Part shown: piece after piece, positions 1-10,900 of the stretch
Layout: every line of letters begins with the position of its first letter
Position numbering within the stretch: the first letter of the stretch is position 1
NCBI GenBank assembly: GCA_046758085.1
Contig: JBHHZP010000084.1
Location: 1-15,734 of the forward strand
Source: VRUB01 sp046758085
GTDB taxonomy: Bacteria; Pseudomonadota; Gammaproteobacteria; Acidiferrobacterales; SPGG2
Length of the DNA stretch: 15,734 nucleotides
Direction of reading: 5' to 3'
Notes under the pieces: model-generated
What the model was told of the DNA's origin: nothing
Seen by the model: only the letters and a program-made list of their open reading frames with translations
Database searches by the model: none
Made by a program: the position numbers and the translations under genes

Positions 1-1
1 T

Positions 2-77
2 AGGCCAGTAGCTCAATTGGCAGAGCGTCGGTCTCCAAAACCGAAGGTTGGGGGTTCGATTCCCTCCTGGCCTGCCA
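2..77 (+). tRNA. tRNA-Trp (CCA anticodon)
   Basis: This is a complete 76-base tRNA gene with an encoded 3' CCA end. The acceptor stem AGGCCAG (2-8) pairs with CTGGCCT (67-73), followed by G and CCA (75-77). The anticodon stem TCGGT/ACCGA (28-32 and 40-44) closes a 7-base loop, CTCCAAA, with anticodon CCA at 35-37, which reads UGG (Trp). The T arm carries GGTTCGATTC. A tRNA-Trp gene directly ahead of secE-nusG is the common arrangement in gamma- and betaproteobacteria. secE follows after 22 bases with no visible terminator, so the tRNA is probably cut out of a longer tRNA-secE-nusG transcript. Confidence 0.97.
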
Positions 78-99
78 GAGCGTTGGCTCAGGATTTGCG

Positions 100-450
100 T
101 TGATTCTAGACAAGCTCAAACTAGTGTTGGCGGCGCTGATTGTGGCAGTCGGCGTCAGCGGATTCTATTATTTTGGGGACCGGTCGGATCTGCTGCGGGT
201 CCCGGGTCTGCTGCTCGTGTGTGTGCTTGCTATTGTAGTGGCGTTGCAAACGGAGCCAGGAGGGCGGGCGAGAGACTTTACCAAGGGTGCGATCCGCGAG
301 CTGCGCCAGGTCGTATGGCCCACGCGCAAGGAAACCACGCAGGTAACTCTGGTTGTCGTGGCGCTCGTCATCGTCGTGGCGCTTTATCTGTGGGTAGTCG
401 ATCTGGGTCTGCAAAAGGCGATCCAACTGCTGGTCAACCCGGGGTCCTGA
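100..450 (+). CDS. secE: SecE, preprotein translocase subunit
   Basis: SecE is the small integral inner-membrane subunit that clamps the SecY channel in the SecYEG translocon. The 116-residue product has three hydrophobic segments, about residues 7-25, 33-49 and 83-104, the three-helix form found in E. coli (127 aa). The conserved cytoplasmic amphipathic stretch before the last helix is present as ELRQVVWPTRKET (about residues 68-80). The start is TTG at 100, with AGGA (90-93) six bases upstream. No ATG gives a family-like N terminus. The gene sits between tRNA-Trp and nusG, its usual place, and its stop is 2 bases before the nusG ATG, so the two are probably translationally coupled. Identity is secure from the WPTR motif and context; the exact start is slightly less so. 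Confidence 0.95.
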   Translation: MILDKLKLVLAALIVAVGVSGFYYFGDRSDLLRVPGLLLVCVLAIVVALQTEPGGRARDFTKGAIRELRQVVWPTRKETTQVTLVVVALVIVVALYLWVVDLGLQKAIQLLVNPGS

Positions 451-452
451 TC

Positions 453-986
453 ATGGCAATGCGCTGGTACGTGGTTCATACATTCTCCGGGTTTGAGAAG
501 CAGGTGGCACGCTCGCTCGAGGAACATATAAAGAATGCCGGCATGCAACATTTGTTTGGCGAGATTTTGGTCCCGACGGAGGAGATCGTGGAGTTGAAGA
601 AGGGCCAGAAAAGAACCAGCGAACGCAAGTTTTTCCCGGGTTATGTTCTGGTCAAGATGGAGATGACCGACGATAGCTGGCACTTGGTGAAGAGCGTGCC
701 TAAGGTCAGCGGTTTTATCGGGGGTACAGCGGCCAGGCCTGCACCGATTTCCGACAAGGAGGCCGAGGCGATCTTGCAGCAGGTGCAGGAGGGTGTTGAC
801 AAGCCGCGCCCGAAGTTTTCGTTTGCCGCAGGCGAGCAGGTGCGGGTCATTGATGGGCCGTTCCAGGACTTCAACGGTACCGTTGAGGATGTCAACTACG
901 AGAAAAACAAGCTTCGTGTGTCAGTATCGATTTTTGGCCGGCTGACACCGGTAGAGCTGGAATTTAGTCAGGTAGAAAAGGGCTAA
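453..986 (+). CDS. nusG: NusG, transcription termination/antitermination factor
   Basis: NusG binds elongating RNA polymerase, suppresses pausing, and links polymerase to Rho or to ribosomal protein S10. The product is 177 residues (E. coli 181). The N-terminal NGN domain runs from RWYVVHTFSGFEKQV (about residues 4-18) through SERKFFPGYVLVKM and GFIGGT to about residue 120. The C-terminal KOW domain contains GEQVRVIDGPFQDFNG and SIFGRLTPVELEFSQVEKG. The ATG at 453 is chosen because it gives MAMRWYVV, two residues before the conserved RWYVV block; the ATG at 459 is a possible alternative. The reading frame stays open upstream across secE, but that stretch is not NusG-like. Only 2 bases separate it from secE and there is no strong Shine-Dalgarno, consistent with coupling to secE translation. 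Confidence 0.97.
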   Translation: MAMRWYVVHTFSGFEKQVARSLEEHIKNAGMQHLFGEILVPTEEIVELKKGQKRTSERKFFPGYVLVKMEMTDDSWHLVKSVPKVSGFIGGTAARPAPISDKEAEAILQQVQEGVDKPRPKFSFAAGEQVRVIDGPFQDFNGTVEDVNYEKNKLRVSVSIFGRLTPVELEFSQVEKG

Positions 987-990
987 CTAC

Positions 991-1062
991 AGTAGCTAGT
1001 GTCGAGTAGCGAGTAGCTAGTGTTTATAACTTTGTTCCTCGCTACCAGCAACTCGCTACTCG
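991..1062. repeat. 7-base-phased inverted array, nusG-rplK spacer (element A)
   Basis: Five consecutive heptamers beginning AGT fill 991-1025 (AGTAGCT, AGTGTCG, AGTAGCG, AGTAGCT, AGTGTTT). The reverse complement of 1038-1062 reads in the same 7-base phase (AGTAGCG, AGTTGCT, GGTAGCG). Positions 1003-1018 can pair with 1047-1062 at 15 of 16 positions, leaving a 28-base loop, so an RNA copy would fold into a long hairpin. No T-run follows, so it is not a standard intrinsic terminator. The GCGCAAAG motif lies just downstream at 1080-1087. Function is unknown; it could alter rplK expression or be a mobile or amplified repeat. Related arrays occur in other spacers of this window. Confidence 0.8.
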
Positions 1063-1110
1063 TGGCGCAGAGCCGGAGGGCGCAAAGGACCGTAGGAGCA
1101 TGTAAGGCTA

Positions 1111-1542
1111 ATGGCTAAGAAGATAGAAGCATATATAAAGTTACAGGTGCCGGCCGGGCAAGCCAATCCAAGCCCGCCGGTGGGGCCGGCTCTGGGTCAG
1201 CATGGACTTAATATCATGGAGTTCTGTAAGACGTTTAATGCCGAGACACAGGGCATGGAGCAAGGATTGCCGATCCCCGTGATAATTACGGTGTTCAGTG
1301 ACAAGAGCTTCACCTTTGTCAAGAAAACCCCGCCGGCATCATTCCTATTAAGGAAGGCGGCCGGCGTGGAAAAGGGCAGCAGCACGCCGCACAGCGAGAA
1401 GGTGGGCAAAGTCACCCGTGCCCAGCTGGAGGAGATTGCAAAAGCGAAAATGTCGGATTTGAATGCCTACGACATCGACCACGCGGTCAGAATTATCGCC
1501 GGCAGTGCCCGCAGCATGGGCATCGAAACGGAGGGCGTGTGA
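1111..1542 (+). CDS. rplK: 50S ribosomal protein L11
   Basis: L11 binds the GTPase-associated region of 23S rRNA at the base of the stalk, where it helps factor-dependent GTP hydrolysis and RelA activation. The 143-residue product has the N-terminal domain signature NPSPPVGPALGQHGLNIMEFCKTFNA (about residues 20-45, including the conserved proline-rich segment), then the KTPPASFLLRKAAG linker. The C-terminal RNA-binding domain ends in HAVRIIAGSARSMGIETEGV. The length is within two residues of the E. coli protein. The start ATG at 1111 follows TAAGG (1103-1107) by 3 bases. The stop is one base from the rplA start, which indicates tight coupling. In E. coli L1 represses this operon by binding the rplK leader; AGCC at 1071-1074 could pair with GGCT at 1106-1109 over the ribosome site, but no convincing L1 target was recognised. 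Confidence 0.98.
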   Translation: MAKKIEAYIKLQVPAGQANPSPPVGPALGQHGLNIMEFCKTFNAETQGMEQGLPIPVIITVFSDKSFTFVKKTPPASFLLRKAAGVEKGSSTPHSEKVGKVTRAQLEEIAKAKMSDLNAYDIDHAVRIIAGSARSMGIETEGV

Positions 1543-1543
1543 A

Positions 1544-2233
1544 ATGGCGAAAGCAGGTAAACGTATTAAGCGCCTCTACGAGAAGTTCGATCACATCGAG
1601 CCCTATCCGGTTGAGGAAGGGATACGGCTGGTCAAAGACACTGCCAGTTGCAAGTTCGATGAGTCGGTGGACGTGTCCATAAACCTGGGAATCGATGCCC
1701 GTAAGTCGGACCAAAACGTGCGGGGCACAACCGTTCTACCGCGAGGTACCGGTAAGACCGTGCGGGTGGCGGTGTTTGCTGAAGGCGAGCAGGCAGAGGC
1801 CGCGAAGCAAGCAGGCGCCGATATCGTGGGGTTTCAGGATCTTGCCGATAGCATTAAGGCGGGCAATCTGGATTTTGACATGGTCATCGCGACGCCCGAT
1901 GCCATGAAGATTGTCGGGAAGCTGGGGCCGATTCTCGGTCCGCGCGGTTTGATGCCGAACCCGAAAGTGGGAACGGTTACGCCGAACGTGACCAAAGCAG
2001 TGGAGAATGCAAAGGCGGGACAGGTGCAATACCGCAACGACAAAGCGGGAATCGTTCACTGTTCTATTGGAAAAGCGTCGTTTGATGTAGATGCATTGAA
2101 AGAAAATCTGGCAGCGTTAATGGACGCTGTGCAAAAGTCCAAACCATCCGGCTCGAAAGGTACTTATATCAAACGGGTCACATTATCGATGACGATGGGG
2201 CCCGGTGTGCGGCTTGACAGTCGCTCGTTCTAA
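1544..2233 (+). CDS. rplA: 50S ribosomal protein L1
   Basis: L1 forms the mobile arm of the large subunit near the E site and, in many bacteria, represses its own rplKA mRNA. The product is 229 residues (E. coli 234). The family signatures are visible: MAKAGKRIKRL at the N terminus, VSINLGIDARKSDQNVRG, LPRGTGKTVRVAVF, and the central MKIVGKLGPILGPRGLMPNPKVGTV block (about residues 122-146), followed by YIKRVTLSMTMGPGVRLD near the C terminus. The ATG at 1544 is one base beyond the rplK stop and gives the standard N terminus; the frame is open further upstream inside rplK but that extension does not look like L1. A TTGACA hexamer lies inside the last codons (2214-2219) and may be part of a promoter for rplJ. 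Confidence 0.98.
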   Translation: MAKAGKRIKRLYEKFDHIEPYPVEEGIRLVKDTASCKFDESVDVSINLGIDARKSDQNVRGTTVLPRGTGKTVRVAVFAEGEQAEAAKQAGADIVGFQDLADSIKAGNLDFDMVIATPDAMKIVGKLGPILGPRGLMPNPKVGTVTPNVTKAVENAKAGQVQYRNDKAGIVHCSIGKASFDVDALKENLAALMDAVQKSKPSGSKGTYIKRVTLSMTMGPGVRLDSRSF

Positions 2234-2242
2234 GGAAAGATT
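2214..2242 (+). promoter_or_regulatory. possible sigma70 promoter for rplJL-rpoBC
   Basis: TTGACA (2214-2219) is a perfect -35 hexamer at the very end of rplA. A 17-base spacer leads to AAGATT (2237-2242), which matches TATAAT at only three positions. A promoter between rplA and rplJ is known in E. coli, so the location is plausible. The weak -10 makes this a tentative call. Confidence 0.28.
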
Positions 2243-2245
2243 TGG

Positions 2246-2355
2246 GCCTGACCACTAAATCACTATGTCAGGCAACTGGCCTTCGAACAGGAGGGGGGTT
2301 GCCAATCGCCAAGGGCTTTAGTGCATGGAGGCACGTACGGGATTTAGTGGTCAGG
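2246..2355. repeat. 15-bp perfect inverted repeat with competing inner stem, rplA-rplJ spacer
   Basis: CCTGACCACTAAATC (2247-2261) is the exact reverse complement of 2341-2355, enclosing 79 bases. The left arm can instead form a local 7-bp stem, GCCTGAC (2246-2252) with GTCAGGC (2267-2273), so two folds compete. GGCAAC (2271-2276) can pair with GTTGCC (2298-2303) inside the long fold. The right arm ends 5 bases before the L10 leader starts. No matching short direct repeats flank the arms, so insertion as a mobile element is not shown. It may extend the L10 leader, act as an attenuator, or be a small repeat element. Confidence 0.7.
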
Positions 2356-2360
2356 GTAGT

Positions 2361-2470
2361 CAAAGACCGTAGGCGTACTGACGGCCCAAGTGCGGTTTCG
2401 CTCTGGGTGATCGCACGGTACTTAAATAAGCATTGGCTCACGAGGGCCAAGCTGGCCTGCGCAGACGGTG
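2361..2470 (+). promoter_or_regulatory. L10 leader (ribosomal protein L10/L12-binding RNA)
   Basis: This is the mRNA leader that L10 with L7/L12 binds to repress its own translation. The closing element is a bulged, kink-turn-like stem: ACCGT (2366-2370) pairs with ACGGT (2465-2469) and AGGC (2371-2374) with GCCT (2455-2458), leaving GCGCAG unpaired on one side. The same GACCGTAGGCG and GCAGACGGTG boxes are familiar from enteric and pseudomonad rplJ leaders. Two hairpins sit inside: CCCA (2385-2388) with TGGG (2404-2407), capped by GCG/CGC, and TTGGCTC (2433-2439) with GGGCCAA (2444-2450) around a 4-base loop. The fold ends 61 bases before the rplJ start. Recognition is from memory of the family and from pairing seen here. 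Confidence 0.88.
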
Positions 2471-2531
2471 CGCGCGAACAGGTGTTCCCTGGATACGGTC
2501 ACCGGCGAAGTCGAAACGGAGGTGACTCGTA

Positions 2532-3065
2532 ATGAGTCTTAGTCTTGAGCAGAAGAAAGTCCTGGTGGAAAAGGTTTCCGCTGCACTGGTGGGTGCTCAA
2601 GCGGCAGCACTGGCCGAGTATCGTGGTCTCACCGTCGCCCAGATGTCAGCCTTGCGCAGGAGTGCGCGGCGATCGAATGTCTTTCTTGCCGTGGTCAAGA
2701 ATAACCTGGCGCGGCGCGCAGTCGAGGGATCGCAGTTCGAGTGCTTGAAGGAGGAGTTTAGCGGCCCACTTGCGCTGGCAGTTGGTGCGGACCCTATTGC
2801 TGTGGCGAAGGTGCTGAGCGATTTCGCCAAGGATAACGAGGATCTGCGCATCAAAGCGGCGGCGGTGGACGGGGCGCTGATGTCCAGCACGCAGTTCGAC
2901 GCTCTGGCCGAACTGCCAGGCCGTGAGCAGTTGCTCGCGATGCTGTTAAGTACTATGACGGCGCCTATACAGACGTTCGTTCGTGTTCTAAACGAAGTCC
3001 CAAGCAAGTTCGTCCGAACGCTTGTCGCGGTGCGAGATAGTAAAGAAACGGCGAGTAGCAAGTGA
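2532..3065 (+). CDS. rplJ: 50S ribosomal protein L10
   Basis: L10 anchors the L7/L12 dimers to the ribosome and forms the stalk base with L11; free L10-L12 complex represses this mRNA through its leader. The product is 177 residues (E. coli 165). The N-terminal rRNA-binding domain shows LAEYRGLTVAQMSALRRSAR, VVKNNLARRAVEG and FSGPLALAV; the C-terminal helix that binds L12 follows, ending in SKFVRTLVAVRDSKETASSK. The start is secure: ATG at 2532 with a strong GGAGGTGA (2518-2525) six bases upstream. The last residues SSK and the stop codon lie inside a 7-base-phased repeat array (element B). Homologues commonly end about three residues earlier, so the array probably remodelled the 3' end of the gene. 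Confidence 0.97.
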   Translation: MSLSLEQKKVLVEKVSAALVGAQAAALAEYRGLTVAQMSALRRSARRSNVFLAVVKNNLARRAVEGSQFECLKEEFSGPLALAVGADPIAVAKVLSDFAKDNEDLRIKAAAVDGALMSSTQFDALAELPGREQLLAMLLSTMTAPIQTFVRVLNEVPSKFVRTLVAVRDSKETASSK

Positions 3066-3150
3066 CAAGTGACAAGTAGCAAGGAACTGCATGCGCAAAG
3101 ATAGATTTTTCTTATTTGTACTTGTAACTTGTAACTTTCAACTTGGTACT
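3054..3150. repeat. 7-base-phased inverted array, rplJ-rplL spacer (element B)
   Basis: Four consecutive heptamers occupy 3054-3081: AGTAGCA, AGTGACA, AGTGACA, AGTAGCA. The reverse complement of 3116-3150 gives five heptamers in the same phase: AGTACCA, AGTTGAA, AGTTACA, AGTTACA, AGTACAA. The arms pair imperfectly, usually six of seven positions per unit. The first unit lies inside rplJ and the second supplies its TGA stop (3063-3065). The loop contains GCGCAAAG (3093-3100). TTTTT follows the 3' arm at 3154-3158, so a weak attenuating hairpin ahead of rplL is possible. The phase and arrangement match element A, but the heptamer differs. Confidence 0.78.
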
Positions 3151-3177
3151 AGGTTTTTATTGCAAGGAGATTAAGTC

Positions 3178-3561
3178 ATGGCTGTATCTAAATCAGAAAT
3201 TCTGGAGTCCATTTCCAACTTGTCGGTCCTTGAGCTCTCCGAGCTCATCAAGGACATGGAAGAGAAGTTTGGAGTATCTGCGGCTGCGCCGGCCGTGGCC
3301 GTGGCGGCACCTGCTGGTGGCGCTGAGGCACCGGCTGCGGCTGCTGAAAAAACGGAGTTTGATGTCGTCTTGAGCGGAATCGGCAGCAACAAGGTCTCCG
3401 TCATTAAGGTTGTTCGTGCCGCCACGAATCTGGGTCTGAAAGAGGCAAAGGATCTGGTGGAGTCGGCGCCGACGACCGTCAAGGAGGCGGTTAACAAAGA
3501 AGAGGCAGAAGAGCTCAAGAAACAGCTGGAGGAGGCTGGCGCTACGGCGGAGCTGAAGTAG
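3178..3561 (+). CDS. rplL: 50S ribosomal protein L7/L12
   Basis: L7/L12 is the multicopy flexible stalk protein that recruits EF-Tu, EF-G and the other translational GTPases. The product is 127 residues. Its N-terminal dimerisation and L10-binding domain (about residues 1-35) shows LSVLELSELIKDMEEKFGVSA. An alanine/proline-rich hinge spans about residues 36-57. The C-terminal factor-binding domain contains EKTEFDVVL, KVSVIKVVRAATNLGLKEAKDLVE and EEAEELKKQLEEAGATAELK. ATG at 3178 is preceded by a strong AAGGAGA (3164-3170) at 7 bases, which fits the several-fold higher synthesis needed relative to L10. The repeat array between rplJ and rplL (element B) is an uncommon neighbour at this junction. 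Confidence 0.98.
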   Translation: MAVSKSEILESISNLSVLELSELIKDMEEKFGVSAAAPAVAVAAPAGGAEAPAAAAEKTEFDVVLSGIGSNKVSVIKVVRAATNLGLKEAKDLVESAPTTVKEAVNKEEAEELKKQLEEAGATAELK

Positions 3562-3754
3562 GGCGCCCCGTGGGTAATACTCTTTCGACCCGAACGGTGC
3601 AGGGTTCGAATCGTGGGGTACAAAGCACGCTGGTGGCAGCGCGTCACCGGTGGGAGTTCGTGTGTGTAGTAGTTAACGCGCAGGCTACACGGAGTCGACC
3701 AGAAAATGCTGGTGGCTTCGCAGAGCCAGCTGCGCTGAGGGCTGAACCGCAATC
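3562..3754 (+). promoter_or_regulatory. structured rplL-rpoB spacer, possible attenuator or processing region
   Basis: This 193-base spacer holds no gene but several short hairpins. TTCGACCC (3584-3591) pairs with GGGTTCGAA (3602-3610) with one bulged base. GTGTAG (3664-3669) pairs with CTACAC (3685-3690). ACCAG (3698-3702) pairs with CTGGT (3709-3713), which competes with TGGCT (3713-3717) pairing to AGCCA (3724-3728). In E. coli the equivalent spacer contains a partial terminator and an RNase III site that lower beta synthesis relative to L7/L12; a similar role is inferred. No hairpin is followed by a T-run. The rpoB start has only GAGG (3737-3740), 14 bases away. Confidence 0.45.
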
Positions 3755-7843
<4,089 letters not shown>

Positions 7844-7956
7844 GCCGGTTACCGCAAAGATATGAATCCAGTCCGCTGCTTATTATCGACATGGCCGCAC
7901 TGCGCAGTGCCACGGCACGGCTTCGCAGGAACGACGATCTAGCCGGAGATAAAACA

Positions 7957-10900
7957 TTGAAAGACTTATTCAATCTTTTCAAGCAACACGGCAAAGCCGA
8001 GGACTTCGACGTCATTCGCATTGGTCTGGCGTCACCCGAGAAGATCCGATCCTGGTCCTTCGGGGAAGTCAAGAAGCCCGAGACAATCAATTACCGTACT
8101 TTCAAGCCCGAGCGCGACGGCCTGTTCTGCGCCAAGATCTTTGGCCCGGTGAAGGACTACGAATGCCTGTGCGGGAAGTACAAGCGTCTCAAGCACCGTG
8201 GTGTGATATGTGAAAAGTGTGGCGTCGAAGTTACCTTGTCCAAGGTACGCCGCGAGCGCATGGGCCATATCGAGTTAGCAAGCCCGGTCGCCCACATCTG
8301 GTTCTTGAAGTCGCTGCCCTCGCGCATGGGGCTCATCCTGGATATGACCCTGCGGGATATCGAGCGGGTGCTGTATTTCGAGGGCTACGTGATCGTAGAT
8401 CCCGGCTTGACACCCCTCGAGCGCGGCACGCTTATGTCCGAGGAAGCGTATTTGAACGCAATCGAGCAATACGGCGATGAGTTCGACGCACGCATGGGTG
8501 CTGAGGCTGTCCGGGATTTGCTAAAGAGCATCAACTTACAGGAAGAGGCTGCGCGACTGCGCGAGGAGTTGGCTGCTACCGGCTCCGAGACCAAGATAAA
8601 GAAGATCACCAAGCGCTTAAAAGTAATCGAGGCCTTCATACATTCAGGTAACCGTCCGGAATGGATGGTCATGGAGATCCTGCCTGTGCTGCCGCCGGAG
8701 CTGCGACCTCTGGTGCCGCTCGATGGTGGGCGTTTCGCTACGAGCGACTTGAATGATCTCTACCGGCGTGTGATCAATCGCAACAATCGGCTGAAGCGCC
8801 TGCTGGACTTGAATGCACCAGACATCATCGTGCGCAATGAAAAGCGCATGCTGCAGGAGGCCGTCGACGCCCTGCTCGACAACGGGCGCCGCGGCAAGGC
8901 CATTACAGGCGCCAACAAGCGCCAGCTCAAGTCGTTGGCCGACATGATCAAAGGCAAGCAAGGTCGGTTCCGGCAGAACCTGCTGGGCAAACGCGTTGAC
9001 TACTCCGGGCGATCGGTGATTGTTGTAGGTCCGGCGCTCAAGCTGCATCAATGCGGACTGCCAAAGAAAATGGCGCTGGAGCTGTTTAAGCCATTTATCT
9101 TCAGCAAGCTGGAACTAAAAGGTCTGGCTACTACGATCAAGGCCGCGAAGAAAATGGTCGACCAAGCAAGCCCGGAGGTATGGGACATCCTGGAGGAGGT
9201 AATTCGCGAGCATCCGGTCTTGTTGAACCGCGCGCCCACGCTGCATCGCCTCGGCATCCAGGCGTTCGAGCCTGTGCTTATTGAAGGCAAGGCGATTCAG
9301 CTTCATCCGCTAGTATGTGCCGCCTATAACGCCGACTTCGACGGCGACCAGATGGCGGTGCATATCCCGCTGTCGATCGAGGCACAGCTGGAAGCGCGTG
9401 CGCTCATGATGTCCACGAATAATATCCTTTCACCGGCACATGGCGAGCCTATCATCGTGCCGACGCAGGATATCGTCCTGGGCCTGAACTACCTCGCGCG
9501 GGAGAAGATCAACCAGCCCGGTGAAGGCGCGCTGTTCAGCGACGTGGCCGAAGTCCATCGAGCCTTCGAGACCGGTCGTGTTAGCTTGCATGCACGCATC
9601 AAGGTCCGCATCCACGAGGTGGTGTTCGATGACGATGGCAACCGCACGGACCGGACGAAGTTCTATGACACCACGGTCGGCCGAACGCTGCTCTCCGAAC
9701 TGCTTCCGGAGGGCCTGGCGTTCGAACTGGTTAATCGCGATTTGAACAAGAGGCGCATCTCCGAGCTCATCAATGCCTGCTATCGGCGTGTGGGCCTCAA
9801 GGAGACGGTCATTTTTGCCGACCAGCTGATGTACGCCGGTTTTTCGTATGCGACCCGCGCCGGTATCTCGATTGGTGTCGACGACATGGTAACGCCGGTT
9901 GAGAAAGGCGAGATATTGCACCTGGCAGAGGCTGAGGTGAAAAGTATCCAGAAGCAGTATGCCTCCGGGTTGTTGACCGACGGTGAGCGCTACAACAAGG
10001 TCGTGGATATCTGGAGCCGTACCAGCGAGAAGGTCGCCAATTCGATGATGCAGCAATTGGGGACCCAGGAAGTCGTGGATGCCGAAGGCAACATGGCTAA
10101 GCAGGACTCGTTCAATCCCATCTATATGATGGCTGACTCGGGGGCTCGTGGTAGTGCGGCACAAATCCGACAGCTTGCCGGCATGCGCGGGTTAATGGCC
10201 AAGCCGGACGGCTCGATCATCGAGACGCCAATCACGGCGAACTTCCGCGAGGGGCTGAACGTCTTGCAGTACTTCATCTCCACGCATGGCGCGCGCAAGG
10301 GCCTAGCCGATACTGCCTTGAAGACGGCGAACTCGGGATACCTGACCCGGCGGTTGGTAGATGTATGCCAGGACCTGGTCGTCACCGAGCATGATTGCGG
10401 CACCGCCGAAGGGATTAGCAAATCGGCGCTGGTGGAAGGTGGTGAGGTCGTAGTGCCTCTGCGCGACCGGATACTCGGGCGTGTCGTGGTCGGCGATATT
10501 CGCGATCCGGCCGATAATGGCAGCGTGCTGGTTGAGGACGGCACTATGTTGGACGAACGCCTCGTGACGCTGCTTGAGGAGGAAAACGTCGATATGGTTC
10601 TGGTGCGCTCACCGGTCACCTGCCAGACACGCTACGGTGTGTGCTCGAAGTGCTATGGGCGCGACCTGGGGCGTGGGCACCTGGTAAATCTGGGCGAGGC
10701 AGTCGGCGTAATCGCCGCTCAGAGTATTGGCGAGCCCGGCACGCAGCTAACCATGCGCACATTCCACATAGGTGGTGCGGCCTCGGGAGCGGTCGCGGAA
10801 AGCAGGATCGACGTCAAAACAAATGGTGCTGTCAAGCTCAAGAATCTCAAGTTGGTCAAACACGCCAGCGGTAACTATGTCGCAGTGTCGCGCTCTGGCG

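Noticed and set aside
48..452. Long open frame upstream of and in frame with nusG
   Set aside because: It overlaps tRNA-Trp and secE in another frame and its translation resembles nothing in the NusG family; it is simply free of stops.
991..1062. CRISPR array
   Set aside because: Units are 7 bases, adjacent and degenerate, with no spacers and no cas genes nearby.
2242..2532. 96-codon open frame in the rplA-rplJ spacer
   Set aside because: It covers the inverted repeat and the L10 leader, has no recognisable product and no convincing ribosome site.
3594..3620. tRNA-like T-arm sequence GGGTTCGAATC in the rplL-rpoB spacer
   Set aside because: The flanking bases do not form a T stem and no acceptor, D or anticodon arms are present.
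7897..7910. 14-bp palindrome GCACTGCGCAGTGC in the rpoB-rpoC spacer
   Set aside because: It has no loop for an RNA hairpin, matches no operator I recognise, and one such palindrome in this length is not striking.
7891..7956. ATG at 7891 as the rpoC start
   Set aside because: It has no ribosome site and adds 22 unrelated residues, while TTG 7957 has GGAG at 8 bases and matches the family N terminus.
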